Assembly: GCA_035448625.1 (NCBI GenBank)
Contig: DAOTJI010000026.1
Span: 1 to 34,400, forward strand
Direction of reading: 5' to 3'
DNA: 34,400 bases
From: UBA8904 sp035448625
GTDB taxonomy: Bacteria; Desulfobacterota; Syntrophia; Syntrophales; Smithellaceae
A model generated the notes under the pieces. The model worked only from the letters and a program-made list of their open reading frames with translations. It was not told where the DNA came from and did not search any database. How positions within the stretch are numbered: the first letter of the stretch is position 1; each line of letters opens with the position of its first letter. Shown here one piece after another: positions 7,765 through 16,417 of the stretch. Made by a program: the position numbers and the translations under genes.

Positions 7765-7793
7765 TTGACAGGCCCGGATTATTCTGGAATAAA
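7765..7793 (+). promoter_or_regulatory. Sigma-70-like promoter for maf-yggS
   Basis: A perfect TTGACA (7765-7770), a 17-nt spacer and AATAAA (7788-7793, four of six matches) lie in the gap between the divergent selenoprotein gene and maf, about 26 nt before the first maf ATG. Confidence 0.45.
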
Positions 7794-7818
7794 AAAACCC
7801 GACTTTAAAAAGAAAGAT

Positions 7819-8427
7819 ATGATGATGGTTCTGTCCCTGTCGTCTCCCCTGATTCTGGCCTCCGCTTCGCCGCGCCGCAAAGAACTGCTGCGCTCCGTCG
7901 GTTTGACGTTCAAAGTCCGGCCGGCCGATGTGGATGAAACCGGCCTTCCGGATGAAAGTCCGCGCTCGCATGTCCGGCGGCTGTCCGCCGAAAAGGCCTC
8001 CGTCATCACCCGCCGGCACCCGAATGCCCTGGTCCTGGGGGCGGACACGATCGTCGTGATCGACGGCCGGATTCTGGGCAAACCCCGCGATCCAAAGCAG
8101 GCCCGCGCGATGATGCGGCAATTGAGCAATCGCCGTCACACGGTCTTCACGGGTTTTACAATCGCCTGCAGCCGGACGGGAGCCGTCAGGACCGGCGTTG
8201 TGCAGTCCGCCGTATATTTCAGGCAGATCAGCCTCGAAGAAATAGACTGGTACGCCAAGAGCCGGGAGCCCTACGACAAAGCGGGAGGCTATGCCGCCCA
8301 GGGCATGGGCGCGTCTTTCATCCGGTCCATCCGCGGCTCCTACACCAATGTCATCGGGCTTCCGCTTTGCGAGGTCATGGAAGCGCTGAAGTCCCTGGAC
8401 GCCCTTCATTTCAGGCAACCCGTATGA
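7819..8427 (+). CDS. maf: Maf-family nucleotide pyrophosphatase
   Basis: Maf proteins hydrolyse non-canonical or modified nucleoside triphosphates to monophosphates in the cytoplasm. Visible signatures are LILASASPRRKELL near the N-terminus, LGADTIVVIDGRILGKP (the DT of the active site), RRHTVFTGF, and EPYDKAGGYAAQGMGASFI with SYTNVIGLPL. The protein has 202 residues, the usual size. Three ATG codons stand in tandem (7819, 7822, 7825) behind a weak purine-rich site, so the start is uncertain by two codons; the frame is open further upstream but that part is the antisense of the selenoprotein gene. Its stop overlaps the yggS start as ATGA, showing translational coupling. Confidence 0.88.
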   Translation: MMMVLSLSSPLILASASPRRKELLRSVGLTFKVRPADVDETGLPDESPRSHVRRLSAEKASVITRRHPNALVLGADTIVVIDGRILGKPRDPKQARAMMRQLSNRRHTVFTGFTIACSRTGAVRTGVVQSAVYFRQISLEEIDWYAKSREPYDKAGGYAAQGMGASFIRSIRGSYTNVIGLPLCEVMEALKSLDALHFRQPV

Positions 8428-9128
8428 ACGAGGATATCGAAGCCAACATTCAGAACATCCGGCAAAGGATCGCCGCTGCCGCGGCCCGCGCACATCGCGA
8501 CCCGGCCGGCATCCGGATGATGGCCGTGAGCAAAACCGTGGAGCCGGAGCGCATCCAAAGGGCGCTGGACGCGGGAATCACGCTGCTGGGCGAAAATTAC
8601 GTCCAGGAAGCCCGGGAGAAAATCCCTGCCGTCGGGCGCGGCGCCGAATGGCACATGATCGGCCACCTGCAAACCAACAAAGCCAAATACGTCGTCCATC
8701 TTTTCGACTGGATTCACTCCGTGGACCGACTGGAACTGGCTCAGGAGCTGGACAAAAGGGCCTTCCAACACAACCGCCGGCTGAATGTGCTGGTCGAGGT
8801 CAATGTCAGCGGCGAAGCCTCGAAAAACGGCATAGAGCCGTCCGGTGTTCCGGAGCTGGTCCGCCGGATCTCCGCGCTTCCCCATCTGACGATCCGGGGA
8901 TTGATGACGATGCCGCCCTATTCCGACAACCCGGAACATTCCCGTCCGTATTTCCAGGCGCTGCGCGGACTGCGGGATGAAATCCATGCCGCGGCCATTC
9001 CGAATGTCCGGATGGACGAACTTTCCATGGGGATGACGGACGATTTTGAAGTGGCCGTCGAGGAAGGAGCGACCATCATCCGCGTCGGCCGCGCGATCTT
9101 CGGAGAAAGGCGCCATCCCCCTCAGTAG
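8424..9128 (+). CDS. yggS: YggS/PROSC-type pyridoxal-phosphate homeostasis protein
   Basis: The protein has 234 residues and is one PLP-binding TIM-barrel domain. The PLP lysine is in MMAVSKTVEPERI; other signatures are GENYVQEAREK, WHMIGHLQTNKAKYV, VNVSGEASKNG, IRGLMTMPPY and SMGMTDDFEVAVEEGATIIRVG (read in two parts: SMGMTDDFE, then the phosphate-binding RVGRAIFG). The family keeps free PLP balanced and has no known catalytic activity. The start ATG lies inside the maf stop (ATGA, 8424-8427). The 3' end overlaps the convergent efflux ORF by 7 bases, leaving no room for a terminator between them. Confidence 0.92.
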   Translation: MNEDIEANIQNIRQRIAAAAARAHRDPAGIRMMAVSKTVEPERIQRALDAGITLLGENYVQEAREKIPAVGRGAEWHMIGHLQTNKAKYVVHLFDWIHSVDRLELAQELDKRAFQHNRRLNVLVEVNVSGEASKNGIEPSGVPELVRRISALPHLTIRGLMTMPPYSDNPEHSRPYFQALRGLRDEIHAAAIPNVRMDELSMGMTDDFEVAVEEGATIIRVGRAIFGERRHPPQ

Positions 9129-12100
9129 CGGCCGGTAAGGATTTGAAGATCCGTTTGGGCCATGCGGTAGTTCAGCCGCGCGGCCAGCAGATCCGCTTCG
9201 GCCTTCGCCAGAGCGGCCTTCGCCGCCAGCCGGTCCGCATCCAGGCTCAGCCCGGCAGAAAACCGGTCGGTCTGAATTTTGAAATCTTCGCGGCGGTATT
9301 CGACGACTTTTTCGGCAACGCCGATCAATTCGGCGGCGTGCATCAGCTTGCGCCGCGCTTTTTCCGTGTCGGCATGGACCTGTTCCCGTGTATTGGCCAG
9401 ATTCTCCTCGGCCTGCTTTTTCAGAAAGAGACGCTGGCGGGTCACATAGGTGTTCGCAACCAAATCCTGAAGATTCCAGTTCAACACCACGCCGATAAAC
9501 GCGTCCCGTACCGTCCACCGGGGATCCAGACCGATATCCCCGCTGATCAGGGGATTGGGCATGCTTCCGCTTAAACCCGTAGATCCGTCCTGATACACAT
9601 AACCGCCCAGAATGCCGAAACTCGGCAGGTAGCTGTAGCGTCCGGCATCCACCGCATGCTGCGCCTTCGTCTGATACAGCGCGGCGATTTTCAAATCCTG
9701 GTTCTCCTGCCGCCCGGAAACGCCGGCCGGTGCAATGCTGAAATCCGAGTCGTCCACGGGCACGGGCGCAAGCGCAAAGGAAGCGGATTTCAAACCGGTC
9801 AGCCGCCTTAAATCGTCAAAATAATCCTCCATCTGAACGTTGGTCTTGAGAAGGTTCTGTTCTTCGTCGGCGACATTGGCCCTGAGACCGGTCAGGCTGG
9901 AAGGGGTGGTCTTGCCGGCCAGCACGGCGCTTTCCACATCGTAGAGCTTTTTGCGGGCCAACTCCAGCCGGATTTGGGCCTCTTCCTTTCGCTTCTCCTG
10001 AATCAGCAGGCCGAAATAGAGTTTTTCGGCGGTCTGCTTCACCTGCAGGGTCGCCCTGGTCTGATCGGTTTTGGCGATTTCCAGATCCGTCTTGGACACG
10101 TTGACCCCGGCCATGATTTTCGGAATCTGCGAGATGGGCTGGTACATCAGCACCCCCGCCGTGTACGTGTCCGCTTGCCCCATTTTCAGCGTCGTGTCGG
10201 CCGACGGAATCGGAATGCTGGTCGTGCCGATGGTGGCCTGACCGAGAGCTCCCTGTTGCAGCGTTACACTACCGATGTTGTTGTTGTATTGATAAGAACC
10301 GCCGACGATCACCGCCGGAAAATATTTGACCCTGTCTTCATTGACCTTCTGCTGCTTTTCCTGCACCTGGAGCTGCTTGATGGTTAAAAGCCGGTTGTTT
10401 TGAAGGGCCAGTTCCGTCACTTTCTGAAGATTCAGAGCTTCCGGACGTTCCTGCGCGCCAGAAGGAGAAGACAGCAGGCACACGAAAGCAAGGGCAAGAA
10501 GCATCAACTTCTCGCCCGCGCCCGCAATGCCGTCTGCTTGCGGCCCGGCCGGCGTTTTTTGTTCCTGACCGGCAGGTTTCATCAAAAGGGCATACAGCAC
10601 CGGCACTAAAAACAGGGACGTCACCATGGAGAGCATGATCCCCACTGCGATCACGCTGGCCATCGGACTCCACAGCGGCGAACCGGAAAGGATCATGGGG
10701 ATCACGCCGATGGCCGCCGCGCTGGCCGTGAGAAAGATGGGACGCAGACGCCTTTTTCCGGACTCGAGCGCGGCCGTTGCGACGGATGCGCCGCCGCGGC
10801 AAAGTTCGTCGGCATGGTCCAGCAGGATGATGGCGTTTCGGGCCACGATGCCGGAAAGGCTGATCAGGCCGACAAATGCGGTAAATCCAAACGGGTTGCC
10901 GGTCATCAGCAGGCCCAGCATGGCTCCGAACATGCTGAGCGGAATGGTCAGCATGACGATCAGTGTTTCTTTCAGATTACGGAACTGAAAAAGCAGAATC
11001 AGGAAAATCATCAGCAGACTCACAGCCAGGGCTTTGAGCATTTCGGAAAAGGTTTCTTTCTGGTTCTCATACTCGCCGCCGTATTCGATCCTGAAGCCCG
11101 TGGGCAGGGAAAGACCTGCGATTTGCGGACCGATCATTTTCAATACCTGCGAAGCCAGATAGCCGTCCGCCGGCTCGCACTGGACGGTCAGCGTGCGCAG
11201 TCCGTTGAGATGGTTGATCCGGCCGGTCTGCCACTGCGGTTCCAGGAAGGCGATCTGGCGCAGCGGCACGCCCGCCCCGGTTACGGGAGACGTCAGGTAC
11301 AGATTTTCCACGTCACCGAAATGCCGCCGGCTTCTTTCATCCAGACGAAGCACGATGTCCACGGCCACATTCCCTTCGTACAGCGTGGATACGGGAGCGC
11401 CGGTAAATCCGGCATAAATGGATTTGGCCACGCTTTCGGTGGTGAACCCCAGGCGCTCGGCGCCGTCCTTCAGCCGGACGGCAACGCCGTAATGATCCTC
11501 CCGGCTGTCCAGACGAAGAAAGGCGATGGCCCGCGTCTGCCGGAGGATGTCCTCGACACGCTTTGCGACTTCCTTCAGAGCCGCGATATCGTCGCCGATG
11601 ATCCGGATTTCCACGGAGGCGTCCGCGGGGACCCCCTGCTGGAGGAGCCGCGCCTGGACCTTTCCTTCCGGAACCACCTCGTCGGCCCGCCGGTTCAGCT
11701 CACGGCACATCCGACTCGCATCGTCATCCCGGTGCGTATTGACGAGGATCTGCGCGAAATTGGCCGCCGGATTCCCCTGAACGAAATTGTAGTAAAAACG
11801 CGGAATGCCGGATCCGACAAACGTCGCATAGGAAACGACACCGGGGTCTCGCTGAATCAAGTCCTGTATGCCGCCGATCGCGTGCTCCGTTTTCTCCAGT
11901 TTGGTTCCGGTGGGCATCCACAAATCCACGATCAGCTGGTTGCGCTCGGCTTCCGGAAAGAATTTCTGCGGGATGATCTGGTACAGAACAACCGCCATCC
12001 CCATGGCTCCGAGGCAAACCAGAATGGTCAGCCGGGAATGCGCCATGCTCCAGACGATGGCCCGGTCATAGCCGGACTGCATGAGGCGGAGGACGGATCC

Positions 12101-13624
12101 GCGGGGCGGCTGCCCAGCGGCCTCCCCGGCCGGGTCCCGCAGGCCCTTTTGTACAAAGGTGAGGCACAGCACCGGGGTGAGCACCATGGCGACGATAAAG
12201 GAGGCCGCCAGAGCGATGGAGACGGTCAGCGGCAAGGCGATGATGAAATCCTTCACCATGCCCGACAGCATGACCATCGGCAAAAAGGCCGCGATAATGG
12301 TGAGGGTGGCCGTGAGAATGGGCACCACCAATTCGGTCGCGCTTTTCCAGGCGGCGGTTGTCGGGCGGACTCCGTTGTCCAGGAGCTCCACGTAATTGTC
12401 GGCGACCACGACCGCATCGTCCACCACCATGCCCAGCACCACGATCAGGGCCGACAGGGAAACCTGGTGCAGCTCAATGCCGAAGAAGTGCAAGAGCGCG
12501 AACGTCATCGCGACCGTCATGGGAATCGCCGTGGCGGCGACGGCGGCGACACGCAAAGGAAGCAGAAGGAGGATGACCAGGATCACCGCGGTAATGGCCA
12601 GGACGAATTCAAACAAAAAATGGCCGACATTCCGCTCAACGATTTTAGGCTGGTTGACGATGGTGGTCAGTTGAACACCGGCCGGCAGCCACCGGGACGC
12701 TTCGGCCAGCTTCCGGTCCATTGCCTTTCCGAAGGCGACGATGTTGTATCCTTCGTGCGTCTGAACGGCAAGCAGCAGGCTGCTTTTGCCGTTGACGATG
12801 ATTTTGGACGAAGGCTCCTCGTACCGGCGTTCGATGCGGGCCACGTCCCGAAGACGGACGACTTCGCCGGTTTTCGCAAAGCCGACGATCTGATCGCCGA
12901 TCTGGGCTTCCGTTTGGTAGTATCCCTGCGTGTACAGGGGAACGCGAACATCGGACGTCTTCAGGTCGCCGGCCGGTCCGATCCTGTTCTGCGACTGGAG
13001 GATTTTCATCACCTGATCCAGCCGGACCCCGTAGAGCGCCAGCTTCGCACTGTCGGTAAAAACGACTATCTGCTCCTTTTGTTCGCCGATGCGCTTGATT
13101 TTCGACACTTCTTTCATCGTCCGGAGCGTGTCTTCCAGTTTTTGCGCGTACTCCCGAAGCTGGGCATACTGAGGTTGTTCCATTTCAACGGCGATGATCA
13201 GCGCTTCCGTGTCGCCGAACTCCGAATTCACGATGGGGCCGTACACCCCCTGCGGCAGGCTCAAGGCTTTCAGAACATTCAGTTGATGGTTCAGCTTACT
13301 CCAGAAGGAGTCGAAGTTCCTGACGTCATTGTTCAACCAGACGGTGATCACCACCATGCCGTCCGACGTCACGGAGGTCGTTTTTTCCTTTCGCACCTCT
13401 GCGTACTGAAACAGGTGCTGCTCCAGCTTCCGGGTGACCTGCTCCTCCACCTGCAGCGCGTTGGCCCCGGGATAAAGAGCGATCACCTGGCCCACGCGGA
13501 TCCGGATCCTGGCGTCCTCGCGGCGCGGCATTTCCATCAGGGAATACACTCCGACCAGAAACGTCAGGGCCAGAACGGACAGGGTGACCTGCGGATATTT
13601 GAGCGATTTTTTGACAAAATTCAT
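9122..13624 (-). CDS. RND efflux pump fused to a TolC-like outer-membrane factor in one 1500-residue ORF
   Basis: Residues 1 to about 1020 are a complete HAE1-type RND transporter (12 membrane helices expected): LKYPQVTLSVLALTFLVGVYS first helix, GMVVDDAVVVADN in TM4 (Asp402-Asp403 proton relay), GIVARNAIILLDHADEL in TM10, where AcrB has Lys940 and this protein Arg, and a C-terminal VTSLFLVPVLYALLMKP. A polar linker (about 1021-1040) leads to MLLALAFVCLLSSPSGAQ (from 1041), a signal-peptide-like segment with an AXA-like end, then two OEP/TolC repeats of coiled helices to residue 1500. Normally these are two genes. The start ATG overlaps the adaptor stop (ATGA). Possible outcomes are a fusion processed by signal peptidase, reinitiation at the ATG at 10504 (only weak GAGAAG upstream), or a lost stop codon. 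Confidence 0.9.
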   Translation of the reverse strand: MNFVKKSLKYPQVTLSVLALTFLVGVYSLMEMPRREDARIRIRVGQVIALYPGANALQVEEQVTRKLEQHLFQYAEVRKEKTTSVTSDGMVVITVWLNNDVRNFDSFWSKLNHQLNVLKALSLPQGVYGPIVNSEFGDTEALIIAVEMEQPQYAQLREYAQKLEDTLRTMKEVSKIKRIGEQKEQIVVFTDSAKLALYGVRLDQVMKILQSQNRIGPAGDLKTSDVRVPLYTQGYYQTEAQIGDQIVGFAKTGEVVRLRDVARIERRYEEPSSKIIVNGKSSLLLAVQTHEGYNIVAFGKAMDRKLAEASRWLPAGVQLTTIVNQPKIVERNVGHFLFEFVLAITAVILVILLLLPLRVAAVAATAIPMTVAMTFALLHFFGIELHQVSLSALIVVLGMVVDDAVVVADNYVELLDNGVRPTTAAWKSATELVVPILTATLTIIAAFLPMVMLSGMVKDFIIALPLTVSIALAASFIVAMVLTPVLCLTFVQKGLRDPAGEAAGQPPRGSVLRLMQSGYDRAIVWSMAHSRLTILVCLGAMGMAVVLYQIIPQKFFPEAERNQLIVDLWMPTGTKLEKTEHAIGGIQDLIQRDPGVVSYATFVGSGIPRFYYNFVQGNPAANFAQILVNTHRDDDASRMCRELNRRADEVVPEGKVQARLLQQGVPADASVEIRIIGDDIAALKEVAKRVEDILRQTRAIAFLRLDSREDHYGVAVRLKDGAERLGFTTESVAKSIYAGFTGAPVSTLYEGNVAVDIVLRLDERSRRHFGDVENLYLTSPVTGAGVPLRQIAFLEPQWQTGRINHLNGLRTLTVQCEPADGYLASQVLKMIGPQIAGLSLPTGFRIEYGGEYENQKETFSEMLKALAVSLLMIFLILLFQFRNLKETLIVMLTIPLSMFGAMLGLLMTGNPFGFTAFVGLISLSGIVARNAIILLDHADELCRGGASVATAALESGKRRLRPIFLTASAAAIGVIPMILSGSPLWSPMASVIAVGIMLSMVTSLFLVPVLYALLMKPAGQEQKTPAGPQADGIAGAGEKLMLLALAFVCLLSSPSGAQERPEALNLQKVTELALQNNRLLTIKQLQVQEKQQKVNEDRVKYFPAVIVGGSYQYNNNIGSVTLQQGALGQATIGTTSIPIPSADTTLKMGQADTYTAGVLMYQPISQIPKIMAGVNVSKTDLEIAKTDQTRATLQVKQTAEKLYFGLLIQEKRKEEAQIRLELARKKLYDVESAVLAGKTTPSSLTGLRANVADEEQNLLKTNVQMEDYFDDLRRLTGLKSASFALAPVPVDDSDFSIAPAGVSGRQENQDLKIAALYQTKAQHAVDAGRYSYLPSFGILGGYVYQDGSTGLSGSMPNPLISGDIGLDPRWTVRDAFIGVVLNWNLQDLVANTYVTRQRLFLKKQAEENLANTREQVHADTEKARRKLMHAAELIGVAEKVVEYRREDFKIQTDRFSAGLSLDADRLAAKAALAKAEADLLAARLNYRMAQTDLQILTGRY

Positions 13625-14664
13625 AATACCTGCTTCAGGGCGACGAATGATCCATGCTGCAGTTTATGCTGGCCGCCGACGACGACCAACTCGCCGGGCG
13701 CAAGCCCCGCTGCCACCTCGATGCCGTCTTCATCGATTTTCCCCAGCGATATTTTGCGCCGGAAGGCCTGCCGCTTGATGTTGTCCACAACGAAGACGTA
13801 GGCCGTGTTGTCCGTGTCCCGCAAAACCGCCTCTCCCGGAACGGTGATCGCCTCCTCTTTCCGGTCGGAAGGGATCTGAATCTCGGCCGTCATGCCGGGC
13901 CGAAGGATTTCGCCGGGATTCTGTACTTCCATTCTGACCGAAAAGGCCCGTGTGGTCGGCTCCGCAAGGGAGCCGACTTCGATCACTCTGCCCGAAAACG
14001 CCGAATCGATGGAGGCGACGTAAATTTTCGCTTCCGTTCCCTTGCGAATAAATCTCAGATCGTTTTCCGGCACGGAGGCGTTCACATGGACGGGGTGAAT
14101 ATCGGACACTCCAAAAAGCTGCAAGCCGGCGCCGATGATTTCCCCCACCTCCACGCCGCGCTTGAGCAGAACGCCCCGGAAAGGCGAATACAGTCTGGTC
14201 TCGGCCAGATTTTTCGTGTGCAGTTTCTGCTGGGCTCTGGCCGTTTTCAGCCCGTTGGAAATCTTAGAATAGTCGCTTTCGGAAATGCTCCCCCGCTCGT
14301 GCATGAGGTTCAGCCGTTGGTACTCGTCTTCGATCTGGGCCACTTGGGCGTCGGCAATCTCCTTGGCGATCCGGTAATTTTCGGGATCGAGGCTCGCCAA
14401 AAGCTGCCCCTTGCCGATGATGTCCCCTTCCCGGACCGCGATATAGTTGATCTTTCCGGAAACCATGAAGCCCAGCCGGACGGTTTTCGATCCTTCAATA
14501 TTTCCGCTGACGGCAATCACTCTGGCCACCGGTTTCTTTTCAATCTTTTTGGCGATCACGAAAACGGGGGCGGTTTCCGGCCCGGCCGTCTGCCGGTCGC
14601 CGCAGCCGAACATCAGGAAAAGCGCAGGCAACAAAAAGAATAAAAGCGACATTCTGATTTTCAT
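13621..14664 (-). CDS. RND efflux periplasmic adaptor lipoprotein (HlyD/AcrA family)
   Basis: The 347-residue protein begins with a lipoprotein signal (lipobox LMFGC, Cys21), so it is anchored in the inner membrane. Next come the first beta-barrel and lipoyl halves (VSGNIEGSKTVRLGFMVSGK, VREGDIIGKGQLLASLD), a coiled-coil hairpin (IAKEIADAQVAQIEDEYQRL...LHTKNLAE), the second lipoyl half (YSPFRGVLLKRGVEVGEIIG) and beta-barrel and membrane-proximal domains. It bridges the RND pump and the outer-membrane channel. GAGAGG stands 6 nt before the ATG at 14664. Its stop overlaps the pump start by ATGA, so the two are translationally coupled; the TetR gene ends 28 nt upstream. Confidence 0.9.
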   Translation of the reverse strand: MKIRMSLLFFLLPALFLMFGCGDRQTAGPETAPVFVIAKKIEKKPVARVIAVSGNIEGSKTVRLGFMVSGKINYIAVREGDIIGKGQLLASLDPENYRIAKEIADAQVAQIEDEYQRLNLMHERGSISESDYSKISNGLKTARAQQKLHTKNLAETRLYSPFRGVLLKRGVEVGEIIGAGLQLFGVSDIHPVHVNASVPENDLRFIRKGTEAKIYVASIDSAFSGRVIEVGSLAEPTTRAFSVRMEVQNPGEILRPGMTAEIQIPSDRKEEAITVPGEAVLRDTDNTAYVFVVDNIKRQAFRRKISLGKIDEDGIEVAAGLAPGELVVVGGQHKLQHGSFVALKQVL

Positions 14665-14692
14665 AAACACCCTCTCGAAAAAAACCGCTTCC

Positions 14693-15337
14693 CTATGGCT
14701 TGTCCCGGTCGGCCGGCATCGCAATTCCGTGCATGACCGCGTCAATGACCTGATCCAGCTCCCGGTCGTAATCGTCCAGTTGAATCATGGGACCGAACAG
14801 GTTGCGGTAAACGAAAAAGAGAACCAGGTTGCCCAAAATGCTGCGGCCGGCGACGACCGCGTCGATTTCCTTTTTCATCAGCCCCTTTTCAACCATCTCC
14901 CGATGATATTCCTCGAATACCTCTACGGCCCGGGAAATGATTTTGTCATAGAGGATCTGGCGGATGTCTTCGTGATACATGGCCTCCGTGATCACAATGC
15001 GCAGCATGGGGAAAACGGCATTGATGACGGCCATGCGGTCTTTCAATACCAGCCGGATACCGGATCGAAGGTCTTCCCGGCCCTCCTGATAAAGAATTTT
15101 TTTGAGGCCGTACACCACCAGCGGCTCCGCGATGACATTGCCTAAATGGATCAGAATACCGCGCAGGATGTCCTTTTTGGTTTTAAAATAGCGGAAAATA
15201 GTTCCTTCCGCGACTCCGGCCTGGCGCGCAATTTCGCTCGTGCTGGCCGCGCTGAAGCCCTTTTCCCCAATGACAGCAATCGCTGCGTCCAGGATCTTTT
15301 TCTCTTTTTCCGACATTTTTAAATCAATTTCCTGCAT
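14693..15337 (-). CDS. TetR-family transcriptional regulator of the efflux operon
   Basis: The N-terminal helix-turn-helix domain reads ILDAAIAVIGEKGFSAAS, TSEIARQAGVAEGTIFRYF and KTKKDILRGI, the typical TetR order; the C-terminal ligand domain is unspecific and ends with a helix-rich segment. The protein should repress the tetR-adaptor-pump operon until an inducing compound binds. The start is uncertain: ATG 15337 (214 residues) has AAGG 8 nt upstream; ATG 15373 and ATG 15316 are alternatives. The upstream promoter carries a perfect palindrome over its -10. It is the first gene of the operon and is divergent from prmC. Confidence 0.88.
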   Translation of the reverse strand: MQEIDLKMSEKEKKILDAAIAVIGEKGFSAASTSEIARQAGVAEGTIFRYFKTKKDILRGILIHLGNVIAEPLVVYGLKKILYQEGREDLRSGIRLVLKDRMAVINAVFPMLRIVITEAMYHEDIRQILYDKIISRAVEVFEEYHREMVEKGLMKKEIDAVVAGRSILGNLVLFFVYRNLFGPMIQLDDYDRELDQVIDAVMHGIAMPADRDKP

Positions 15338-15407
15338 GACGAAGACCTTTTCCATTAAATCCAGTAATTTCATACATTTAAAAAACTTTTCCCCATTGCC
15401 GCCTTGT

Positions 15408-15425
15408 TGAGTGAGTAATCACTCA
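15408..15425. promoter_or_regulatory. Palindromic TetR-type operator
   Basis: TGAGTGA-GTAA-TCACTCA is a perfect 7-bp inverted repeat with a 4-bp centre (18 bp in all). It covers the predicted -10 of the tetR promoter, as expected for an autorepressed TetR-family gene. Confidence 0.7.
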
Positions 15426-15443
15426 TTTTTTGGTTTTTGTCAA
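15415..15443 (-). promoter_or_regulatory. Promoter of the tetR-adaptor-pump operon
   Basis: On the minus strand TTGACA (15443-15438), 17 nt, then GATTAC (15420-15415). The -35 is perfect and the -10 is weak and lies inside the palindrome. Confidence 0.5.
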
Positions 15444-15484
15444 TATTTTTTTAATACCGGGCGGTACCATCAAAAAATGGCCGT

Positions 15485-15513
15485 TTGGATATTTGGCCTA
15501 AATAAGATATAGA
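15485..15513 (+). promoter_or_regulatory. Candidate promoter for prmC-murA-hisD
   Basis: TTGGAT (15485-15490), a 17-nt spacer and TATAGA (15508-15513) lie about 50 nt before the prmC start. Matches are moderate. Confidence 0.35.
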
Positions 15514-15565
15514 TTGAAACATTGACGGGGCTGCCGGGTGGAGCGCCTCGCTGCAAAGGGGAAAA

Positions 15566-16417
15566 ATGACCGTCCGGGAAATCATTTTTAAGGCAACACA
15601 AAGGCTGGAGGAGGCGGGGATTCCTTCGGCCCGCCTCGATGCGGAAGTTCTGCTGGCCTTTCTTTTGCGTTGCGACCGTCTGGCTTTTTTCAAAAACCCG
15701 GAGAATGCCGTCGGCGAAGAGCAGGGAGCCGCCTTTGACCGGCTGATCGAGCGAAGAACGGGAGGAGAGCCGGTGGCCTACATTACGGGCCGGAAGAATT
15801 TCTGGTCCTTTGCCCTGGACGTCCACGCCGGCGTTCTGATTCCCCGCCCCGACACGGAAGTGATCGTCGAAGAGGCTCTGGCCGTTTTGCGGCAGGAATC
15901 CTGGAGCAACCCGCGCATTCTGGACATCGGCACGGGAAGCGGCGCGATCGCGCTGGCGCTCGCCTGCGAAGTCCCCGGCGCGGCCGTCACGGCCACGGAC
16001 ATCTCGAAGACGGCGTTGGAAACAGCGCAAAAAAATGCCGCCGCGCTGAAATTGGATCGGGTCGTGTTTCTTCGGGGCGACCTTTTCGAACCGGTCAAAG
16101 GCCGGTTCGACCTGATTGTCTCCAATCCCCCCTACATCGGAGCGGATGAATATGAATCCCTGCCCGCGGGCGTGAAAAATTTCGAGCCGGAAGAAGCGCT
16201 GCGGGCGGGTCAAACAGGCCTGGAATTTTACGAAAAGTTGATATATCAGGCACACGGATACCTCGCGGAAAATGGCTGGCTTTTGCTCGAAATCGGCGCT
16301 AGACAAAAACAGGAAGTTCGCGCCATCTTCGAAGCCCATAAGGATTTTTACGAACACATCGATGTGCGCGAAGACTATGCGGGATTGCCGCGCGTCGTCA
16401 AAGGAAGGAGAAGGTAA
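15566..16417 (+). CDS. prmC: Peptide chain release factor N5-glutamine methyltransferase
   Basis: PrmC methylates the GGQ glutamine of release factors RF1 and RF2, using SAM, in the cytoplasm. The 283-residue protein has the N-terminal helical domain (RLDAEVLLAFLL, GEPVAYITG), then the catalytic domain: IPRPDTEVIVEEAL, motif I LDIGTGSGAIALALA, TDIS, and the substrate-glutamine motif SNPPYI. GGGGA stands 5 nt before the ATG. Bacteria often place prmC directly after prfA; here no release-factor gene precedes it and the gene opens a new transcript, with murA starting one base after its stop. Confidence 0.93.
   Translation: MTVREIIFKATQRLEEAGIPSARLDAEVLLAFLLRCDRLAFFKNPENAVGEEQGAAFDRLIERRTGGEPVAYITGRKNFWSFALDVHAGVLIPRPDTEVIVEEALAVLRQESWSNPRILDIGTGSGAIALALACEVPGAAVTATDISKTALETAQKNAAALKLDRVVFLRGDLFEPVKGRFDLIVSNPPYIGADEYESLPAGVKNFEPEEALRAGQTGLEFYEKLIYQAHGYLAENGWLLLEIGARQKQEVRAIFEAHKDFYEHIDVREDYAGLPRVVKGRRR

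Noticed and set aside
7146..7808. A plus-strand frame covering the selenoprotein gene region
   Set aside because: It overlaps manC in another frame and has no signal; the minus-strand HMA reading with signal peptide explains the region better.
10814..13801. A 995-codon open frame on the plus strand
   Set aside because: It is antisense to the RND pump; its His/Gln/Gly/Arg-rich translation has no motif and the minus-strand frame is a clear transporter.
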